Shown: positions 60,866 to 64,000 of the stretch, one piece after another
Layout: each line of letters opens with the position of its first letter
How positions within the stretch are numbered: the stretch's first letter is position 1
DNA from: Paenibacillus sp. BK033
GTDB lineage: Bacteria; Bacillota; Bacilli; Paenibacillales; Paenibacillaceae
Direction: 5' to 3'
Length of the DNA: 64,000 bases
Assembly: GCF_004345425.1 (NCBI RefSeq)
Contig: NZ_SLVP01000009.1
Span: 62,001-126,000, forward strand
Program-made: the position numbers and the translations under genes
The notes under the pieces: generated by a model
Databases searched by the model: none
What the model was told of the DNA's origin: nothing
Seen by the model: the letters and a program-made list of their open reading frames with translations, nothing else

Positions 60866-61981
60866 ATGTGCGTGGGAAAAAGCTTATCTCTCTTATTAGT
60901 GGGTGCGAGTCTGATCTGCTGTACTTCTTTTTTGACGGCGGCGGCTATGCCTTTTAAGAACGAGCCTTTATTTTTGATCAAGCAGAATGGAAAATACGGG
61001 TATATGGACAGTTCCGGAAAGGTTCGAATTAAACCGCGGTTCGATAGCGCAAATGATTTTTCGGAAGGGCGCGCTAGTGTAATGAAGCAAAACGGGGACG
61101 AATCCCAGTACGGATATATTGACGAGCAAGGTAAAATAATCGTTCCTTTGAATTACGATTTTGCCGTGGATTATCAGGAGGGATTGGCCGCGGTTACTAC
61201 TTATTTGAAGAATGGGATTAGGAGCGTGTTTATCGATAAAAAGGGTAAAACCGTATTCTCCATAGGAAGCAATGTCTCGTTCGGTTTTTCAGAGGGAAGA
61301 GCAGCTGTCATAACTAATTTTGCAGGAACAGGAATGGGAGAAACAAAAGTTGGATTTATCGATAATAAAGGGAAGACCATTGTCCAACCGCAGTACGAGT
61401 ACACCTTTGCTGAGGGATACTCAGACTTCCATGAAGGCATGGCTTCCGTGCTGAAGAATGGCCAGTATGGCTTTATTGATAAGAATGGCGTTATGAAAAT
61501 AAACTTCAAATATGAAACGGCTTTGCCGTTCCAAGAAAGCCTTGCAGCAGTCGAAGACTCGAATGGCAGCTGGGGCTTTATTGATAAGAATGGGCAGTAT
61601 ATTATTAAGCCGCAGTTTGCAGATGCAAATTCATTTCAGAATGGCTTGGCTCCGGTAATGAAAGAAGTGAATGGGAATTCATTATGGGGCTATATCGACC
61701 AAACAGGTAAGCTCGTCATTCCCGCTGAATACACGGATGCGGAACCGTTTGCCGAAGGTCTGGCAGCTGTTGAGGTAGAAGCAGGCGATAGTCGCAAGTG
61801 GGGCTTTATCGACAGTCAGGGCACACTTGTCGTTAAGCCGCAATTTGATTATGCGGAGGCTTTTCATAATGGATTAGCTAGCGTCCTTATTAACGATGGC
61901 TCTGATGATGCCGCGAATGCCAGTTACCGTTACGGCTATATCAACAAACAAGGTAAATATGTCTGGAAGCCAAGCAATTGA
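60866..61981 (+). CDS. Secreted WG-repeat protein
   Basis: A 371-residue protein with a signal peptide (hydrophobic residues ~7-27). The rest consists of about eight WG (KWG-leptospira type) repeats, each like YGYIDEQGKIIVPLNYDFAVDYQEGLAAV, spaced 35-50 residues. These form beta structures of unknown role, often in surface or periplasmic proteins. An AGGAGCG site precedes the ATG. The gene is single and slightly more AT-rich than the transporter loci. A terminator follows. Confidence 0.9.
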   Translation: MCVGKSLSLLLVGASLICCTSFLTAAAMPFKNEPLFLIKQNGKYGYMDSSGKVRIKPRFDSANDFSEGRASVMKQNGDESQYGYIDEQGKIIVPLNYDFAVDYQEGLAAVTTYLKNGIRSVFIDKKGKTVFSIGSNVSFGFSEGRAAVITNFAGTGMGETKVGFIDNKGKTIVQPQYEYTFAEGYSDFHEGMASVLKNGQYGFIDKNGVMKINFKYETALPFQESLAAVEDSNGSWGFIDKNGQYIIKPQFADANSFQNGLAPVMKEVNGNSLWGYIDQTGKLVIPAEYTDAEPFAEGLAAVEVEAGDSRKWGFIDSQGTLVVKPQFDYAEAFHNGLASVLINDGSDDAANASYRYGYINKQGKYVWKPSN

Positions 61982-62002
61982 TATGCGGATGTAGAGCAGG
62001 CG

Positions 62003-62028
62003 GCCATCAATCCGATGGCTGTTTTTTT
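62003..62028 (+). terminator. Intrinsic terminator after the WG-repeat gene
   Basis: GCCATC and GATGGC form a 6-bp stem with a 5-base loop, followed by seven T. Confidence 0.75.
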
Positions 62029-62130
62029 GTGTGGGGAAAATCATCATGATTTTCTACAAAACGAGTAAAATATATTGTAAAACGATAAATGATGTGGTAC
62101 ATTCAAAACGATAATAATGAAGTGAGGTGC

Positions 62131-62613
62131 ATGTTTGTGGAACGGGGAACAACGCTCTTTTTGAAGGTAACCGTGTTTCTGATGGGGCTTCCGGTTCTGG
62201 CATTGTGTATTTTTGGGCTGCCTGCAATAATGAAAGAGGCTAGGGAAGCTTGGCCGGATAGTTGGGTATATCCGATTATCATCGCGATGTATCTTTCGGC
62301 GATACCTTTTTATATGGCTTTGTATCAGGCATTCAAGCTGCTCGGCTATATCGACAAGAACCAGGCATTCTCCGAATTATCCGTGAAGGCGTTGAAAAAT
62401 ATTAAGTACTGCGCGATTGCGATTAGCCTTTTATATGCGGCAGCGGAACCTTTCGTGTATCTCATTGCGGATATGGATGACGCTCCCGGTCTGATCGTTA
62501 TCGGTTTGGTTGTTATCTTCGCATCCTTGGTCATTGCAGTCTTTGCGGCTGTTCTTCAGAAGCTTCTCAAAAATGCCATCGATATAAAATCAGAAAATGA
62601 TTTAACGATCTGA
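62131..62613 (+). CDS. DUF2975-family membrane protein
   Basis: A 160-residue protein with four predicted membrane segments, of the DUF2975 (YoaS-like) type: FLKVTVFLMGLPVLALCIFG, then AIPFYMALYQAFKLLGYIDKNQAFSELSVKALK. Such proteins are nearly always encoded next to a small XRE-type regulator, as here, and their role is unknown. The ATG at 62131 follows GTGAGG; the longer frame from 62089 has no good start. Confidence 0.85.
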   Translation: MFVERGTTLFLKVTVFLMGLPVLALCIFGLPAIMKEAREAWPDSWVYPIIIAMYLSAIPFYMALYQAFKLLGYIDKNQAFSELSVKALKNIKYCAIAISLLYAAAEPFVYLIADMDDAPGLIVIGLVVIFASLVIAVFAAVLQKLLKNAIDIKSENDLTI

Positions 62614-62624
62614 GGTGAAATAAC

Positions 62625-62858
62625 ATGGCGATCATAATTAATGTTGACGTAATGCTGGCCAAAAGGAAGATGAGCGTGACGGAGCTCTCGGAGCGGGTTG
62701 GAATAACGATGGCGAACCTGTCGATTCTAAAGAACGGCAAGGCGAAAGCCATTCGGATTTCAACCTTAAACGCTATCTGCAAGGCGCTGGATTGCCAGCC
62801 GGGAGATGTCCTGGAATACAGAATGAGTGAGGATGACGCGGAAGATAAAGAAGAATAG
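62625..62858 (+). CDS. Small XRE-type regulator (YozG-like)
   Basis: A 77-residue Cro/C1-type helix-turn-helix protein: MLAKRKMSVTELSERVGITMANLSILKNGKAKAIR covers the DNA-binding helices, and AICKALDCQPGDVLEY ends the domain. A GAGGTG site precedes the ATG 11 bp after the membrane-protein stop. It is probably an autoregulator of this two-gene unit. Confidence 0.92.
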   Translation: MAIIINVDVMLAKRKMSVTELSERVGITMANLSILKNGKAKAIRISTLNAICKALDCQPGDVLEYRMSEDDAEDKEE

Positions 62859-62867
62859 CATACAAGA

Positions 62868-62906
62868 AATGGAGCTGCCGGCATGGATTGGCGGCTTTTT
62901 GTTTTT
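62868..62906 (+). terminator. Terminator-like hairpin after the XRE gene
   Basis: AGCTGCC and GGCGGCT arms pair with one mismatch, followed by a T-rich run. Confidence 0.6.
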
Positions 62907-63001
62907 CTCCAGGGAAGCAGCCAACCAACAGGAGGATTAAACGCCATAAGAATGGAAGAAATAGATAATTACATTTCTATTCTTTTAAGGAGGTAAATCT
63001 A

Positions 63002-63388
63002 TTGATTCATGACAACGTCATTCTATCGTATACGGTGGATCTGCAGCTTGATCGGATAGTGATACATACAAGAGACGAGTCGACTTTGAAGGAAGTCGAT
63101 ATTGTATTAAAAGATGTGTGCTGCCATTATTTTGAGCACCAGGTCAAGGGCAGCATCATTCTTGCAATGACCGTATCGAACATCTCCAGTTTTATAGCGG
63201 GGAACATTGAAATCCTGAGGAATGGCAAGGATCACGGTTGGCCAACTGTATATGAATCAATAGATGAGCTGGAGAAAAAACTGACGGAGGGCGGATACAA
63301 ATATTTTAATCTTTATTCCTCTTACGGGATGAGCGGTTGGATTGTAGCCAAGGATTTGGAAGTCGTTAAGAAGGGCGAGGAGGAATAG
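63002..63388 (+). CDS. Hypothetical protein
   Basis: A 128-residue soluble protein starting at TTG after an AAGGAGG site at 8 bp spacing. It contains alternating beta-like stretches and a C-terminal region with YFNLYSSYGMSGWIVAKDLEVVKKG. No family is recognised and no signal peptide or membrane segment is seen. It may once have been followed by a second gene whose start remains at 63394. Confidence 0.7.
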   Translation: MIHDNVILSYTVDLQLDRIVIHTRDESTLKEVDIVLKDVCCHYFEHQVKGSIILAMTVSNISSFIAGNIEILRNGKDHGWPTVYESIDELEKKLTEGGYKYFNLYSSYGMSGWIVAKDLEVVKKGEEE

Positions 63389-63393
63389 AAAGC

Positions 63394-63429
63394 ATGAAAT
63401 TTCGCGCAACGATAGAGCTCAGCAAATAA
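63394..63429 (+). pseudogene. Possible remnant of a DUF1905-type gene
   Basis: After a GAGGAATAG site, ATG begins MKFRATIELS, which matches the usual start of DUF1905 proteins, but the frame stops after 11 codons. Only the start appears to survive; the rest would be deleted. The match is short, so this is tentative. Confidence 0.3.
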
Positions 63430-63448
63430 GCGAAGGACGGATTCAATA

Positions 63449-63494
63449 AAAAAGAAAAGCCCCGCTATCACCACCAGGGAGGATAACGGGGTAC
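63449..63494 (-). terminator. Intrinsic terminator of the rightmost leftward gene
   Basis: On the minus strand CCCCGTTATC and GATAGCGGGG form a stem with one mismatch, followed by GCTTTTCTTTTTT. It lies directly after the stop codon at 63502. Confidence 0.75.
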
Positions 63495-63501
63495 TTGTTC
63501 A

Positions 63502-64000
63502 TTAAGCGTTGGAATCGGAAGTTGTCTCACTGTCTGTGCTTGCTTGATCCGTCGGCTTTGCTCCGCCGCCATGGCGGCCGGCATCGCCTTTAAGCGGAAA
63601 CTCGCCATTTACGATGCTTTGAGCTTGCGCGGCTGTACCTTCTTTCTTCGTAGCGGCTTCATCGGCTGTCAGCTTGCCATCCGTAACGGCTTGATCGATT
63701 TGAACGTTAATCGCAGTCTCGAGCGCGCTGACTACCGAGTCCGCGCTAACCCCTTTCGCTGCAGCGATATCCGCAATGGTTTTGCCTGCCTGCAGTTCTG
63801 TTTTCAGATCATCCTCCGTCATATTTAAAGCGGTCGCAACGGTGTCCAAGCTTTGCCCGAAACCGCGTCCTCCTCTGCGTCCTTCACGTCCATGAGCAAG
63901 TTGGTCGGAGTTGATCAGGTTGTCCAGGTTTGCGGTGAACTGGCTCTTCTCGGCGGTCTGACGCTCTTCAAACGCGGCTGTTAGCGCTGCTTTCAAATCG
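63502..64000 (-). CDS. Hypothetical protein, partial (N-terminus beyond the window)
   Basis: The frame is open to the window edge, so the start lies outside. The visible 166 residues are rich in Ala, Thr, Asp and Gln. They contain the repeated helix pattern VATALNMTEDDLKTELQAGKTIADIAAAKGVS seen in Bacillales proteins of unknown role (some labelled DUF2680-like), then a Gly/Arg/His patch and an acidic Ser/Thr tail. A secreted helical protein is likely, but the signal peptide would be outside the window. A terminator follows. Confidence 0.72.
   Translation of the reverse strand, partial: DLKAALTAAFEERQTAEKSQFTANLDNLINSDQLAHGREGRRGGRGFGQSLDTVATALNMTEDDLKTELQAGKTIADIAAAKGVSADSVVSALETAINVQIDQAVTDGKLTADEAATKKEGTAAQAQSIVNGEFPLKGDAGRHGGGAKPTDQASTDSETTSDSNA

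Overview
The window reads as chromosome of an endospore-forming, SLH-decorated Gram-positive bacterium, most likely Paenibacillus or a close relative. The reasons are a gerA-type germination operon, YesM/YesN-type two-component systems beside LplB/YtcP-type sugar importers, a C-terminal triple-SLH exoenzyme, strong AGGAGG ribosome binding sites with frequent TTG starts, and a moderately high GC content. No rRNA, tRNA, CRISPR array, transposase or prophage gene was recognised.

Layout. 1-2800 (minus): gerA-type operon running off the left edge, with a sigma-G-like promoter. 2.8-3.8 kb: a lone membrane protein. 3.9-13.0 kb: sugar importer locus 1, a YesN/YesM pair divergent from permease, permease, binding protein, ThuA-like protein and an oxidoreductase, with a cre-like site over the two-component promoter. 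13.1-14.6 kb: two small genes of unknown role (one DMP19/DUF4375-like) and a dead esterase gene. 14.8-29.5 kb: locus 2, a second YesM/YesN pair, binding protein, two permeases, then three large cytoplasmic-looking glycosidases (GH125, a GH-A clan enzyme, GH38). This fits import and stepwise hydrolysis of alpha-mannosides such as fungal mannan or N-glycan fragments. The intergenic regions of locus 2 carry a family of hairpins, some mutually exclusive. 29.6-31.5 kb: amidohydrolase divergent from a MarR regulator, with face-to-face sigma-A promoters and two identical operators. 31.9-37.4 kb: a chemoreceptor and a single-module NRPS-like A-T-reductase protein. 37.6-52.4 kb: locus 3, two divergent secreted modular enzymes (GH114-like; DUF4832-like with SLH), then oxidoreductase, two permeases, binding protein and a LacI regulator. 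An 11-bp TTTG(G/C)CGCAAA motif sits at the relevant promoters and looks like one LacI regulon. 52.8-56.4 kb: an AraC regulator divergent from an isomerase, oxidoreductase and CBM9-like operon. 56.5-56.6 kb: a dense cluster of DnaA boxes in noncoding DNA. 56.7-64 kb: lipoprotein, SRPBCC protein, AraC regulator plus aldehyde dehydrogenase, WG-repeat protein, DUF2975/XRE pair, an unknown protein, a possible gene remnant, and a protein running off the right edge.

The three importers share one gap: none has an ATPase gene here, so all would need a shared MsmX-type ATPase from elsewhere. The loci look like separate glycan-use modules, each with its own local regulator. The assignments below come from reading translated sequence and motifs by eye; no database search was run.
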